Source of the DNA: Paracoccaceae bacterium
GTDB lineage: Bacteria > Pseudomonadota > Alphaproteobacteria > Rhodobacterales > Rhodobacteraceae
Assembly (NCBI GenBank): GCA_006226775.1
Contig: SBGD01000030.1
Location: 62,001 to 126,000, forward strand
Direction of reading: 5' to 3'
Length of the DNA stretch: 64,000 nt
The translations under genes were made by a program, and so were the position numbers. Every line of letters starts with the position of its first letter. Position 1 is the stretch's first letter. A model generated the notes under the pieces. That model saw only the letters and a list, made by a program, of their open reading frames with translations. It ran no database searches and was not told where the DNA came from. Shown here one piece after another: positions 48,733 through 57,490 of the stretch.

Positions 48733-49463
48733 GCCTCTCACGCGAAGACCTGTCGGTGATCGAAGGCGATGCGCGGGTGTCTTGCCGCCGGTTGGCAAAG
48801 GCGCTGGGGTTTGCCCGGCACGACTATCTGATCCGCCTTATGAGATCGCGGATTGAGGAACTGGAGGACTTCGGGCGAATTTTCCGCTTTGAAGAGGAAA
48901 AATCGGGGCCGGGTCGCCGGAAGCAGGGATACCTGTTCAACGAGCATCAAGCGGTTGCCCTCTGCATGTGGGCTGACACCGCCAAAGCCCGGCAGGCGCG
49001 GATGCAGATCATCGAAGTGTTCCTCGCGTGGCGTCGCGGCGATCTGCATGGGCTGGCCGCAATGCGCCAGCAGGATGTGCCCGTCCCAGAGGCGTGCCCG
49101 CGCGATGACTTCGAAGCGTCGGCAAATCGTTCGGAGACCGCGTTGCGGCACCTGCGCAGCCTGAGCGAGACAGATGAATACATGCGCGAGCTGACCCATC
49201 TGCCGATCTGGCCAAGCAACAAGCGCCCGAACTGGTGGCATCATCTGGATGTGCGCGAGTTCCTGACGGTGTCGCATCGGCAGATGTCACTGCTGGAAGC
49301 AGCAAAACAGGGCAAGGAATGTTTCGGCGATCGCTGCCCCGGAAGATCGGCGATCCACATCTATTGGCAGCGGTTGGACGGGGCCAAGAAAGTGGTTGCC
49401 GAGCTGCGCCGCAGCCGCGCCACCCCTCTTCAGATCGCACAAAACCCGGAAAACGCATCATGA
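48729..49463 (+). CDS. Rha/antirepressor-like phage regulatory protein
   Basis: A 244-aa protein. Residues about 8-100 resemble phage Rha-type regulators: RVSCRRLAKALGFARHDYLIRLMRSRIEELEDFG, a GRRKQGYLFNEHQAVALCMWADT turn and RMQIIEVFLAWRRG. The C-terminal part (HHLDVREFLTVSHRQMSLLEAAKQGKE) is not recognised. It overlaps its neighbours at both ends (ATGA). It probably modulates the lysogeny switch or host factors. The longer open frame upstream is rejected because it runs through the Ner-like gene. Confidence 0.6.
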   Translation: MSLSREDLSVIEGDARVSCRRLAKALGFARHDYLIRLMRSRIEELEDFGRIFRFEEEKSGPGRRKQGYLFNEHQAVALCMWADTAKARQARMQIIEVFLAWRRGDLHGLAAMRQQDVPVPEACPRDDFEASANRSETALRHLRSLSETDEYMRELTHLPIWPSNKRPNWWHHLDVREFLTVSHRQMSLLEAAKQGKECFGDRCPGRSAIHIYWQRLDGAKKVVAELRRSRATPLQIAQNPENAS

Positions 49464-49933
49464 GCTGGAGCCTTGCCGACCCGATTCGCCGGGCCGAGGT
49501 TGCGGCACGCGGCCTGAACCATACCGAGCGCCTTGCCGTCGCCTGGCGGCTTGTCGAAGGCGTCGACGATCCGGAGGATTTCCGCCAACTCGACATGTTC
49601 CTCGGGATGTTGAGCGCGCATTGCGACGAGGTGCGGCTGGATGCAGCGCTGGCCAACATGGTCGAGACACCTGCCGGATCATGTCCTGTCCGCGAGGGCT
49701 TTCTCCGCACTGAAGCGCCCGAGGGCGCCGACACGAGCTTACAGGCGACCACCACTCACGAGCAGAACACGCCTGTGCCGGGGCCAGGGCCGCGCCGTCT
49801 GCGCGCGGCCCTGGCGAGAGCCGGAGACGCCCTTTCCCGTTCCGACGAAACCTGGGCGGGCAGCATCGTCGGAGCGCTGTGCTTCGCCGCCGCTGCCGCG
49901 ATCGGGATCATTTCAGCCGGAGTATTGTCATGA
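49460..49933 (+). CDS. Phage early protein with C-terminal membrane segment
   Basis: A 157-aa protein of unknown family. Residues 1-75 are helical and charged (LNHTERLAVAWRLVEGVDDPEDFRQLDMFLGML). A Pro-rich linker (TPVPGPGPRRLRAALAR) follows, and the last 25 residues (GSIVGALCFAAAAAIGIISAGVLS) form one transmembrane helix. A C-terminal anchor suggests it acts at the inner membrane. It overlaps the preceding and following genes by four bases. Confidence 0.65.
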   Translation: MSWSLADPIRRAEVAARGLNHTERLAVAWRLVEGVDDPEDFRQLDMFLGMLSAHCDEVRLDAALANMVETPAGSCPVREGFLRTEAPEGADTSLQATTTHEQNTPVPGPGPRRLRAALARAGDALSRSDETWAGSIVGALCFAAAAAIGIISAGVLS

Positions 49934-50187
49934 GCCTTTCCAACCCTGCCACCACCCGTCTTTCCCCGCCCGCCCGCTGGGACCGGATTGTCCAGCGCCT
50001 TGTCCGGTCTCGCGTCGATTTCGAGGCCATGCGGGATGTTTACCTGCCCTCTGACGCGCGCGCCGAGGCGACGCGGCGCTACACCGCGGCGGCGGATGCC
50101 ATCCTGCACGATCTGAACGCCCTGGAGCAGCTGCGCGCGCTCGATGACGTCGCAGAACTGCTCAACCATACATATGGGGACGGCTGA
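49930..50187 (+). CDS. Small phage early protein
   Basis: An 85-aa protein that I do not recognise. It is predicted mainly helical, with charged segments WDRIVQRLVRSRVDFEAMRDVY and DAILHDLNALEQLRALDDVAELL. It is coupled to the gene upstream through ATGA and lies three bases before the next one. The ATG at 49930 was chosen over an upstream frame that overlaps the membrane protein gene. Confidence 0.6.
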   Translation: MSLSNPATTRLSPPARWDRIVQRLVRSRVDFEAMRDVYLPSDARAEATRRYTAAADAILHDLNALEQLRALDDVAELLNHTYGDG

Positions 50188-50190
50188 GCC

Positions 50191-50427
50191 ATGAATTACG
50201 CCAAGCTCAGCACGAGCGCCCGGCTCCAGCGCGCCCTGCGCTACATGCAGAAGGTCAAGCGCCCTGTGACCGCGCTTGAAATGGTCCGCAAGGCCCGTGT
50301 GACCGCCGTCAGTTCGGTGATGGCCGAACTGCGGTTCAACGGCGCCGATATCCAATGCGCGAAGAAGTACGAGAACGGCGCGTTCCGCTGGTACTACACG
50401 CTGCTCACGTCGCCGGAGGGGTGGTGA
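50191..50427 (+). CDS. Small winged-helix-like phage protein
   Basis: A 78-aa basic protein. The arrangement LQRALRYMQKVKRPVTALEMVRKARVTAVSSVMAELRFNGADIQCAKK followed by FRWYYTLL resembles a winged helix (three helices, then a beta wing). A DNA-binding role is likely but unproven. It overlaps the next gene as TGATG. Confidence 0.6.
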   Translation: MNYAKLSTSARLQRALRYMQKVKRPVTALEMVRKARVTAVSSVMAELRFNGADIQCAKKYENGAFRWYYTLLTSPEGW

Positions 50428-50807
50428 TGAGCGATCCATTTGAGCGTAAATCCGTCGCCGAGGAACGCCAGCTTTGCCTGGACGATCTGGCAACATTCGA
50501 GCAGTTCCTGAACAGCGCAAATACCCTATACGGAACCGCACGTGCCCTGATCGAGGCCAGCAAGGAAGAACAGGCGATGCGCGCCGTCCAGCGGCTGCGT
50601 TTCGCACTGCAGTTCCAGGCGGACATGACTCATTGCCTGCTGGCCGACCTGCACTTCGTGGCGACGGGCAGCGATGACTTTGACCACGAGGCCTGGCTCG
50701 CAGCGACCGAGGAGCGCGATTACTCCGCGCTAGGTGTCGCCCAAGACCCCGGCGAAACAGCGCGCTACCTGAGCGGCACTGATCTGGGCGGGGATCACAA
50801 TGACTGA
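50427..50807 (+). CDS. Small phage early protein
   Basis: A 126-aa acidic, helical protein of unknown family (EERQLCLDDLATFEQFLNSANTLYGTARALIEASKEE). The C-terminal tail is negatively charged. The ATG at 50427 overlaps the stop of the preceding gene, and its stop overlaps the ParB-like gene by eight bases. No domain is recognised. Confidence 0.6.
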   Translation: MSDPFERKSVAEERQLCLDDLATFEQFLNSANTLYGTARALIEASKEEQAMRAVQRLRFALQFQADMTHCLLADLHFVATGSDDFDHEAWLAATEERDYSALGVAQDPGETARYLSGTDLGGDHND

Positions 50808-51660
50808 TTTGCGCCTCATCGAAACCCGTGAAATGCCCATTGCCGAGATCGAAGTCGAAAACCGCCTGCGCCCGGTGGACGAGCTTGGCGTCTTGGCGAT
50901 CCTCGCGACCGTTGCAGAGGGCGGGTCGATCACCGACCCGATAGACGTGCGTCGAGTGCGCAAAGGCAAGGTGGTGAGCTTCCGTCTGGTCGATGGCGCT
51001 CACCGGCTTGAGGCGATGAAGCGGCTGGGCCGCGAAGTTATCCCTGCATCTGTCTGGGAAGGACCCGCCCTCGACGCCAGGCTACTGGAAATCGAGCGCA
51101 ACCTGGCGCGCGCCGAGATGAAGCCGATCGACAGGGCTGTTTTCCTGTTGCAGTACAAAGAGGTCTACGAGGAGAAGCATCCCGAAGCGAAAGCCGCCAT
51201 CGGGGCAGAGCTTGCCGCGAAGCGTTGGAATACGACGGGCACCGTGCCCGTCGTATCCTTCGTGGCAATGGTCGGCCAGTTGACCGGGCAGGATGAAAGC
51301 ACAATTCGCCGTCAAATCAGAGCCGCAAAGCATCTGACCAAATCTGAAATCGACAACGTCCGAGACGCATCGCATTGGGTGTCCTTCAAGGATATCGCGG
51401 AGATCGGCAAGATCGGTGACGACGCCGAGCGGTCTTTCGTGGTCGAGAAGATCGCAGCGGGCGATGTCAAACAGGCTGCCAAGGCCCGCAAGCTCTATGC
51501 CGCCGAGGCGGGAACCGGCCCTGCGCCGGTCGATCCGGTCGATGCCGAGTTTCAAGCGCTGTTGAAGGCCTGGCAAAGGGCCCGTAAATCCGCGCGCCTG
51601 CAGTTCCTGGACAAGGTCTCCCGGGAGCTCCGCGAGATCACGGAGGGTGGCGATGAGTGA
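50800..51660 (+). CDS. ParB/Srx-domain nuclease-like phage protein
   Basis: A 286-aa protein with an N-terminal ParB/sulfiredoxin domain (MPIAEIEVENRLRPVDELGVLAILATVAEGGSITDPIDVR, then RLVDGAHRLEAMKRLG). The box LEIERNLARAEMKPIDRAVFL holds the ERNLxRxx motif. A central HTH (TGQDESTIRRQIRAAKHL) and a basic C-terminus follow. ParB folds bind CTP and some cut DNA; here it sits directly before the transposase, overlapping it by eight bases, so it may help transposition or target choice (inference). Confidence 0.82.
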   Translation: MTDLRLIETREMPIAEIEVENRLRPVDELGVLAILATVAEGGSITDPIDVRRVRKGKVVSFRLVDGAHRLEAMKRLGREVIPASVWEGPALDARLLEIERNLARAEMKPIDRAVFLLQYKEVYEEKHPEAKAAIGAELAAKRWNTTGTVPVVSFVAMVGQLTGQDESTIRRQIRAAKHLTKSEIDNVRDASHWVSFKDIAEIGKIGDDAERSFVVEKIAAGDVKQAAKARKLYAAEAGTGPAPVDPVDAEFQALLKAWQRARKSARLQFLDKVSRELREITEGGDE

Positions 51661-53800
51661 CCCCCGTCAGCCCGACCGCGTCTGGTGGACGCCGGATCAG
51701 ATCGCCGAGGCGTCTTTGCCGGGCATGCCGGCCACCGCGCGGCGCATCAATGCCATGGCCAGCCGGTTCAACTGGCGCGCCGCGCCCGGCAAGGCCCGGC
51801 GCCGCAGCGGCAAGGGCGGCGGCTGGGAATACCATTGGAGCCTTCTGCCGATGAGCGCCCAGCAAGCCTTGCTGGCCACTGCAAAGGCCTCGGCGGACGC
51901 GCCTCAGATGGTGCGTGGCGAAGCCTGGGAGTGGTTCGAAGGTCTGCCCCGGAATGCGCGTGACATGGCGAGCAAGCGGCTGGAGATCATCCGGAAGGTT
52001 GAAGCCCTGGTGCACGGCGGAGCCGGTCGCGACCTGGCGGTGCGCGAGATCGCCGATTTCGAGGGGATCAGCGCGCGCACGGTCTGGAACTGGCTGGGGC
52101 TGATCGAGGGCGTGCGCCCAGATGACCGCCTGCCCTATCTCGCCCCGCGCCATCGCGCGGCCAGGCGCAAGGTCAAGCGCGCGGAGTGCAGCGAGGCGTT
52201 CTGGGACGTGGTCAAGAGCGACTACCTGCGCCCGGAACGCCCGAGCTTCACCAGCTGTTACCGCCGCGCGGTCCGGATCGCCAAGGAACACGGCTGGCAA
52301 ACCGCCAGCGAACGGACGCTGCGCAACCGGCTGCACCGCGAGGTCAGCCAGCTGACCATCACGCTGTGTCGCAAGGGCGTGGATGCTCTCAAGGCGCTCT
52401 ATCCGGCGCAGACGCGCGACCGCATGTCCCTGCATGCCATGGAGGCTGTGAACGCCGACTATCACCGGCTGGATGTCTTTGTCCGGTGGCCGGCTGAGCC
52501 GGGATCGGCCAGCGCCGAAGGTGAGATCGTGCGGCCGCAGCTTGTCGCCTTCCAGGACCTGCACTCGGGGCGAATCCTCAGCTGGCGGCTGGACAAGACG
52601 CCGAACAAGGTGGGTGTGTCGCTCGCGCTCGGTGACATGATCGAGCGGTTCGGCATTCCCGATCACGTCGTGCTCGACAACGGCCGGGAGTTTGCCAACA
52701 AGTTCCTGACCGGCGGCGTGAAGACCCGGTTCCGCTTCAAGGTCAAGGACGACGACATCCCTGGCATCCTCACGACGCTCGGGTGCCAGGTGCATTGGGC
52801 CACGCCCTACAGCGGCCAGTCGAAGCCGATTGAGCGGGCTTTCAGAGACCTTGCCGATGACATCGCCAAGGACCCGCGGTTCGAGGGCGCCTATACCGGA
52901 AACCGGCCGGACGCCAAGCCCGAGAACTATGGCAACGCGGCGATCCCGCTCGAGGACTTCATCCGCGTTGTGGCCGAGGGCATCGAAGAGCACAATGCCC
53001 GCGGCGGGCGTCGCGGCCAGACCACCAATGGCCGCTCGATCCTGGAGACATTCGAGGCGAGTTACGCCGAGGCGCCTGTGAAGAAAGCCACGGCCGCGCA
53101 GCGCCGTCTCTGGCTGATGGGGGCCGAGGGCGTCAAGGCCGACAGCCGCAACGGGCTGATCCGCTTCATGGGCAACGAGTACCACGCCGAGTGGATGTAC
53201 GAGATCGCGGGCGACAAGGTGGTGGCCCGGTTCGATCCCGCGGACCTGCGCGCGCCTCTGCACGTCTATGGTCTGGATGGTCGCTACCTGGGCGAAGCCG
53301 AATGCCGCGTGGCTGCCGGGTTCTTCGACCTCGACGAGGCGCGCCAGCACAATGCTGCGCGCAAAAAGTGGATCAAGGCCGAGAAGGACGCCGCCGCAGC
53401 GGCACGCACCTATCGCGCCAAGGACCTCGGGCAGTTCCTGGATGGTTTGCAGCCGCGGGAACCGGCCCCGGCGCCCGAGGGCAAGGTGGTGCGGATGGAG
53501 CCGCTGGCGCGCGGTCCGAAGCCCGCGCCGAAGAGCCGCCCGATGTCCAGCGAGGAGCAATCGAAACGGGCAGCCTTCGTCGCCGATTTCGGTGCGCGCA
53601 AGGCGGTGAAACAGGCGCAGGCGCCCGAAGACGACGCGCGGGCACGGTTCGCCCGCGCGGTGGAGATGGAAGCCCGCCTGAAGGCCGGAGAGCCTTTGGC
53701 GCGCGACCAGGAGCGGTGGCTGGAAGGCTACCGGCAGACCCCGGAATACCGCGCCCACAAGGCGGTGCAGGAGGATTTCAGCAAGGGCATCCGGGGGTGA
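51653..53800 (+). CDS. MuA-family DDE transposase
   Basis: Carries out prophage integration and replicative transposition. The 715-aa protein has an N-terminal DNA-binding part (WWTPDQIAEASLPGMPATARRINAMASRFNW) and an HTH (REIADFEGISARTVWNWLGL). The RNase H-fold core has the catalytic triad D269 (VNADYHRLD), D342 (VLDNGREFAN) and E394 (KPIERAFRDL), close to Mu's 269/336/392. A mu-transposase beta-barrel (FMGNEYHAEWM) and a basic C-terminal tail follow. GGAGG lies six bases before ATG 51653. Confidence 0.96.
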   Translation: MSDPRQPDRVWWTPDQIAEASLPGMPATARRINAMASRFNWRAAPGKARRRSGKGGGWEYHWSLLPMSAQQALLATAKASADAPQMVRGEAWEWFEGLPRNARDMASKRLEIIRKVEALVHGGAGRDLAVREIADFEGISARTVWNWLGLIEGVRPDDRLPYLAPRHRAARRKVKRAECSEAFWDVVKSDYLRPERPSFTSCYRRAVRIAKEHGWQTASERTLRNRLHREVSQLTITLCRKGVDALKALYPAQTRDRMSLHAMEAVNADYHRLDVFVRWPAEPGSASAEGEIVRPQLVAFQDLHSGRILSWRLDKTPNKVGVSLALGDMIERFGIPDHVVLDNGREFANKFLTGGVKTRFRFKVKDDDIPGILTTLGCQVHWATPYSGQSKPIERAFRDLADDIAKDPRFEGAYTGNRPDAKPENYGNAAIPLEDFIRVVAEGIEEHNARGGRRGQTTNGRSILETFEASYAEAPVKKATAAQRRLWLMGAEGVKADSRNGLIRFMGNEYHAEWMYEIAGDKVVARFDPADLRAPLHVYGLDGRYLGEAECRVAAGFFDLDEARQHNAARKKWIKAEKDAAAAARTYRAKDLGQFLDGLQPREPAPAPEGKVVRMEPLARGPKPAPKSRPMSSEEQSKRAAFVADFGARKAVKQAQAPEDDARARFARAVEMEARLKAGEPLARDQERWLEGYRQTPEYRAHKAVQEDFSKGIRG

Positions 53801-53857
53801 AGTGGCGCAGCGGGATGGCCCCCGTCCGCGCCTGTTGAAGACTACAACGAGGACAAG

Positions 53858-54601
53858 ATGACAAAGAGCAGTCAAATACACAACAACCTTGCGCCGCTGC
53901 GCAACGTCATGAGCTTCATGACGATGGTCGAGCGGCTGGAAGGGCGCAGTTCCGGCATCCCTGGCATGGGCTGTTTCTATGGCCCGGCAGGATTTGGAAA
54001 GAGCATGGCCGCGATGTACTGCGGCATGCGGACCGAGGCCTGCCTCGTGCAATGCGAGAGCTGCTGGACGCCGACCGCTCTGTGCGAGGCGATTTTGGAC
54101 GAGCTGGGCGTCAAGCCGCAATCGACGGTCTGGCGCATGGCCAAGCAAATCCAGCAGGCCCTGGCCAGCGACAACATTCCGCTGATCATCGACGAGGCGG
54201 ATCACATCGTTACCAAGAAGTACATCGAGCTGATCCGGGATCTTTACGAGAAGTCCCAGGTGCCTGTCGTTCTGATCGGCGAAGAGGCGATGCCCTCGAA
54301 GCTGCAACAGTGGCAGCGCATCAACAGCCGCTTGCTGGCGCGCGTTCCGGCAGAGCCGCTCGACAAGCAGGATTTCGACATCCTCGCGGGCATCCGTTGC
54401 CCGGATGTGGAGCTTGCGCCGGACCTGGCACAGGCCATCCAGATGGCCAGCCGCGGAAGTGCCCGGCTGATCGTCAACAACCTCGACAGCGTCCGGATGG
54501 AGGCGCAGGTCCGCGGCGTGTCCGGCCCGGTATCGCTGGCCGACCTCGGCAAGTTCGATCTGCATGACGGCGTCCCAGCCGAGATGCGGAGGTTCGCATG
54601 A
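53858..54601 (+). CDS. MuB-like AAA+ ATPase, transposition target protein
   Basis: A 247-aa ATPase that should bind target DNA, stimulate the transposase and give target immunity. Walker A is GPAGFGKS at residues 42-49, and Walker B is PLIIDEADHIVT near 110. A sensor/Arg region includes QRINSRLLARVPAE. As in MuB, the gene directly follows the transposase. At 247 aa it is shorter than Mu B (312 aa) and lacks much of the N-terminal HTH domain. Confidence 0.94.
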   Translation: MTKSSQIHNNLAPLRNVMSFMTMVERLEGRSSGIPGMGCFYGPAGFGKSMAAMYCGMRTEACLVQCESCWTPTALCEAILDELGVKPQSTVWRMAKQIQQALASDNIPLIIDEADHIVTKKYIELIRDLYEKSQVPVVLIGEEAMPSKLQQWQRINSRLLARVPAEPLDKQDFDILAGIRCPDVELAPDLAQAIQMASRGSARLIVNNLDSVRMEAQVRGVSGPVSLADLGKFDLHDGVPAEMRRFA

Positions 54602-55167
54602 GCAGCTGGCGCGTCAGAGGCGAAGAGGGCAGAGAGTACATCTGGCGCAAGGCGTGCCAGATGAGCCTGACCCAGCCGTTCACCTATCATTCCCTGAGCG
54701 CCGAGGTGGGGCTGGCCCCGGATACCATCCGAACGATCTGCAGGGCATGGGAAGAGGCCGGCAAGCTTGTCCGGGTGCCCTCCGAGCGCAAGCTGGTGCA
54801 CCTGGAAGTGCCGCGGCACCTGAACGACCAGGCGATCAGGATCTCGGTGAGGCCCGCGGACACGCCGCAGGACCGGATGTGGCGCGTCATCCGGAAGCTC
54901 ACGTCCTTCGATCCGCGCGACGTGGCGATGTATGCCAATTGCCCGGAGGTCGAGGTCAGCGAGGAAGCGGCGCTCGAATACTGCCGCGTGCTGTTTCGCT
55001 CCGGCTATCTACGCGCCTTGCGCAAGGCGGTGCCGGGCCAGAAACCGCCGATCTACCAGCTGATCAGGAACACCGGCCCGCGCGCCCCGCGCGAGAAGCG
55101 GATCAGGGCGGTCTGGGACGAGAACCTTGGCAAGATCACGCACCTTCCGGAGGGCATGCCGACATGA
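54598..55167 (+). CDS. Phage protein with tandem winged-helix-like segments
   Basis: A 189-aa basic protein. TYHSLSAEVGLAPDTIRTICRAWEEAGKLVRV (about 28-60) looks like a winged HTH, and VSEEAALEYCRVLFRSGYLRALRKAVPG (about 120-150) like a second. It overlaps the MuB-like gene by four bases. It is probably a DNA-binding accessory factor of early replication; I do not know the family name. Confidence 0.65.
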   Translation: MSSWRVRGEEGREYIWRKACQMSLTQPFTYHSLSAEVGLAPDTIRTICRAWEEAGKLVRVPSERKLVHLEVPRHLNDQAIRISVRPADTPQDRMWRVIRKLTSFDPRDVAMYANCPEVEVSEEAALEYCRVLFRSGYLRALRKAVPGQKPPIYQLIRNTGPRAPREKRIRAVWDENLGKITHLPEGMPT

Positions 55168-55541
55168 CCCCTGATCCGATCGAGAAAGCCCGCACCGCCT
55201 GGGGCGATGATCTGCCGGACTGGGTCGAGCTTCTCGCCCAGGCCTGCACGCACGAGAGCCAGAACAAGGTCGCCAAGCGGCTGGGTTATTCGCCCACCGT
55301 GGTCTCGAACGTCCTGTCGAAGAAGTACGCCGCCAGCCTTGAGGCCGTCGAAGACAAGGTGCGCGGGGTCTATGACCGCAAGACCGTCGACTGCCCGGCC
55401 CTGGGCGAGCTGCCGTCCAACCAGTGCCGCAAGTGGCGCACCAAGGCCCGCAAGCTCAACAGCGCCAACGCGATGAACGTCACGATGTTCCGGGCCTGCA
55501 ACCGGTGCCCGCTGCACAAGGGGCAGGCCGATGAAGAGTGA
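55164..55541 (+). CDS. HTH phage protein with cysteine pairs
   Basis: A 125-aa protein. SQNKVAKRLGYSPTVVSNVLSKKYAASLEAVEDKV is a XRE-like helix-turn-helix. The C-terminal part has Cys at DCPALG, NQCRKW and FRACNRCPLHKG, suggesting a zinc site. The ATG at 55164 overlaps the previous stop. Its role in the early operon is unknown; regulator or transposition accessory are both possible. Confidence 0.65.
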   Translation: MTPDPIEKARTAWGDDLPDWVELLAQACTHESQNKVAKRLGYSPTVVSNVLSKKYAASLEAVEDKVRGVYDRKTVDCPALGELPSNQCRKWRTKARKLNSANAMNVTMFRACNRCPLHKGQADEE

Positions 55542-55863
55542 CACGCCCGCGATCCTTGCCCTCGCCCGGGCCAACGTGCCGCCGCGTGACATTGCCGAGC
55601 AGTTGGAGATCGGCATCAGCCGGGTCTACAACGTCTGCCACTGGCATCGCAGCGAAGGCCATGACGTGCCGGTCTACCAGGGCTGCGAGAACCAGCGCAT
55701 CGGGCGGGTCCTGGTCAAACCGGAGGTCCTGGAAGCGCTCCGGACCCATGCGGTCCCGCGCGGTCTGACCGTGCGCCAGCTTGCCGCCGCGGTCGTGACG
55801 GCCGTGGTCGGGGGAGACCTGGTGAATGCCGTCCTCGACGACGAGGTGGCGCGCGATGGCTGA
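55531..55863 (+). CDS. HTH-type small phage protein
   Basis: A 110-aa protein whose N-terminus, AILALARANVPPRDIAEQLEIGISRVYNVCHWHRSEGH, is a resolvase-like helix-turn-helix. The C-terminal 50 residues (VLEALRTHAVPRGLTVRQLAAAVVTAVVGG) look like a short oligomerisation helix pair. It overlaps the genes on both sides by 8-11 bases. The function is unknown. Confidence 0.65.
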   Translation: MKSDTPAILALARANVPPRDIAEQLEIGISRVYNVCHWHRSEGHDVPVYQGCENQRIGRVLVKPEVLEALRTHAVPRGLTVRQLAAAVVTAVVGGDLVNAVLDDEVARDG

Positions 55864-56047
55864 CCAGATGACCCGTACCGAGATGAACGCCCTCACCGCC
55901 AGCGCGATCCGCAAGGCCCACACCCGCGGCGCGCGCGGCATCGAGATGATCACCCACGACGAGATCACCGCCCTGATCGGCACGGTGATCGACCTGAGCG
56001 CCCAGGCGCTGACAAAGACCCCGCAAGAGGAAAACCCCAATGACTGA
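55856..56047 (+). CDS. Small phage protein
   Basis: A 63-aa protein, not recognised (MTRTEMNALTASAIRKAHTRG ... DEITALIGTVIDLSAQALTK). It is likely two helices. The ATG at 55856 overlaps the preceding gene by eight bases, and its stop overlaps DUF3164 by eight. Confidence 0.55.
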   Translation: MADQMTRTEMNALTASAIRKAHTRGARGIEMITHDEITALIGTVIDLSAQALTKTPQEENPND

Positions 56048-56684
56048 GCAGACCCCAATTCCCGACGGCGCGCAGCTGATCGGCGGCACGCCCCACATGC
56101 AGGACGGCAAGGGCCGCTGGCAACCGGTCAGCACCATCCGCGCCCAGGACCTTCTGGAAGACGAGACCGTGCGCAAGATCATCCGCTACGCCGATGATCT
56201 CAGCGCCCAGGTCCGCCGCTTCAAGGCGCACACCTTCGACGATCTCGGCGACTTCGAGGCGATCCTCGCCCAGGAGTACGAGACAACGCGCGGCGGTCAG
56301 AAGGGCAACAAGACCTTCCTCAGCTTCGACGGCCTGATGAAGGTCCAGGTCGCGGTGCAGGACCACATCGACTTCGGCCCGCAGTTGCAGGTCGCGAAGG
56401 AGCTGATCGACGAATGCCTGAACGAGTGGGCGGCGGAGGCGAACGACAACCTGCGCGCCATCGTCACCAGCGCCTTCCAGACCGACAAGCCCGGCCAGGT
56501 GAACCGCTCGGAGATCTTCATGCTCCTGCGGCAGGAGATCGACGACATCCGCTGGAAGCGCGCGATGGATGCCATCCGCGACGCCATGCGGGTGGTGGGC
56601 TCGAAAACCTACATCCGCTGCTACCGCCGCGAGACGCAGGAGAGCCCCTGGGAAGCGATCACAATCGATTTGGCAAAAGCCTGA
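56040..56684 (+). CDS. DUF3164 family phage protein
   Basis: A 214-aa protein matching DUF3164, found in many Mu-like phages. Segments MQDGKGRWQPVSTIRAQDLLEDETVRKI, DLGDFEAILAQEYETTRGGQKGNKTF, FGPQLQVAKELIDECLNEWA and NRSEIFMLLRQEIDDIRWKRAMDAI are characteristic. The molecular function is not established; it sits in the replication/early region, where Mu carries its early accessory genes. No Gam-type nuclease inhibitor was recognised nearby. Confidence 0.88.
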   Translation: MTEQTPIPDGAQLIGGTPHMQDGKGRWQPVSTIRAQDLLEDETVRKIIRYADDLSAQVRRFKAHTFDDLGDFEAILAQEYETTRGGQKGNKTFLSFDGLMKVQVAVQDHIDFGPQLQVAKELIDECLNEWAAEANDNLRAIVTSAFQTDKPGQVNRSEIFMLLRQEIDDIRWKRAMDAIRDAMRVVGSKTYIRCYRRETQESPWEAITIDLAKA

Positions 56685-56696
56685 GGAGTTGAAACC

Positions 56697-57173
56697 ATGG
56701 CCAAGATTGACATCCAGTCCTTCGACGCGGCGCCGGGCGCGGCACACGGGATCACCATAGCCTATGCGAATTCGGTGGCGGGCAGCTACATCCGGGTCGG
56801 GATTTCCAAGGCGGCGCAACAGACCTATTTCGGCGTGCTGCTTGAGCCCGGAAAACACCGGTTCCGGGTCGAAGTCGACGATGATCCGGAGCTGAGGGAG
56901 TACGCCCAGATCGAGCTCGTAACGGACGCCGGCGTGAAAGATGCCCATGCGCTGCATGGCGCGGGCTTCGGCTCTGTCGTGCTCAAGCTCGTCCCCTGGA
57001 TCAGCCCCCAGTCCGAGAAGATCAAGTCACAGCCGGTGCGGGCCGACAAGGTCTCGAACCGCATCCTGCGGCTTACCCTTCCGGCCTGGGCACAGCCCGG
57101 CAAGGCCCAGGCGGCACCGCGGAAGATCGGCGAAGGCCAGTCGATCCTCGACGAGCTGCCGATCCGCAAATGA
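56697..57173 (+). CDS. Phage early protein of unknown function
   Basis: A 158-aa protein that I do not recognise. It is beta-rich (GITIAYANSVAGSYIRVGISK, HRFRVEVDDDPEL) with a basic C-terminus. GAGGAG precedes the ATG at 56697, an unusually clear ribosome binding site for this operon, and the gene does not overlap the previous one, so translation starts afresh here. It overlaps the next gene by four bases. Confidence 0.6.
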   Translation: MAKIDIQSFDAAPGAAHGITIAYANSVAGSYIRVGISKAAQQTYFGVLLEPGKHRFRVEVDDDPELREYAQIELVTDAGVKDAHALHGAGFGSVVLKLVPWISPQSEKIKSQPVRADKVSNRILRLTLPAWAQPGKAQAAPRKIGEGQSILDELPIRK

Positions 57174-57487
57174 CCTTCGTCGTCAAACCCCGCCCCGCCG
57201 ATCCGGCCCGGATGCGCGACGCGCTGACCGAGCTCCGCACCGCGCTGGAGGCCCTGCCGGATCACCACGACTTTTCCGACATGGCGTCCTTCGACGCGGC
57301 CTTCACCGCCGCGGTCGACCAGGCGAAGGCGCAGTTCCGGGACCTGGGCCGGGATGCCCGGATCACCCAGAGCGACGCGTTCTGCACGATTGCCGCCTTC
57401 GGCCAGGTCGCCACGTCGCGGCTGGGCTTCGTCGGCGCGCTGGAAAAATGGCTGCGCCGGATCGAGCGCGCCGTGAAGGAGGAATGA
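57170..57487 (+). CDS. Small phage protein
   Basis: A 105-aa mostly helical protein (RMRDALTELRTALEALPDHHDFSDMASFDAAFTAAVDQAKAQF ... LEKWLRRIERAVKEE). I do not recognise it. It is coupled to the gene before through ATGA, and the next starts three bases after its stop. Confidence 0.6.
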   Translation: MTFVVKPRPADPARMRDALTELRTALEALPDHHDFSDMASFDAAFTAAVDQAKAQFRDLGRDARITQSDAFCTIAAFGQVATSRLGFVGALEKWLRRIERAVKEE

Positions 57488-57490
57488 ACG

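Noticed and set aside
56697-57173. Host-nuclease inhibitor Gam, expected in a Mu-like early region
   Set aside because: The unknown 158-aa protein has no helical Gam-like pattern, and no other early gene fits, so Gam was not called.
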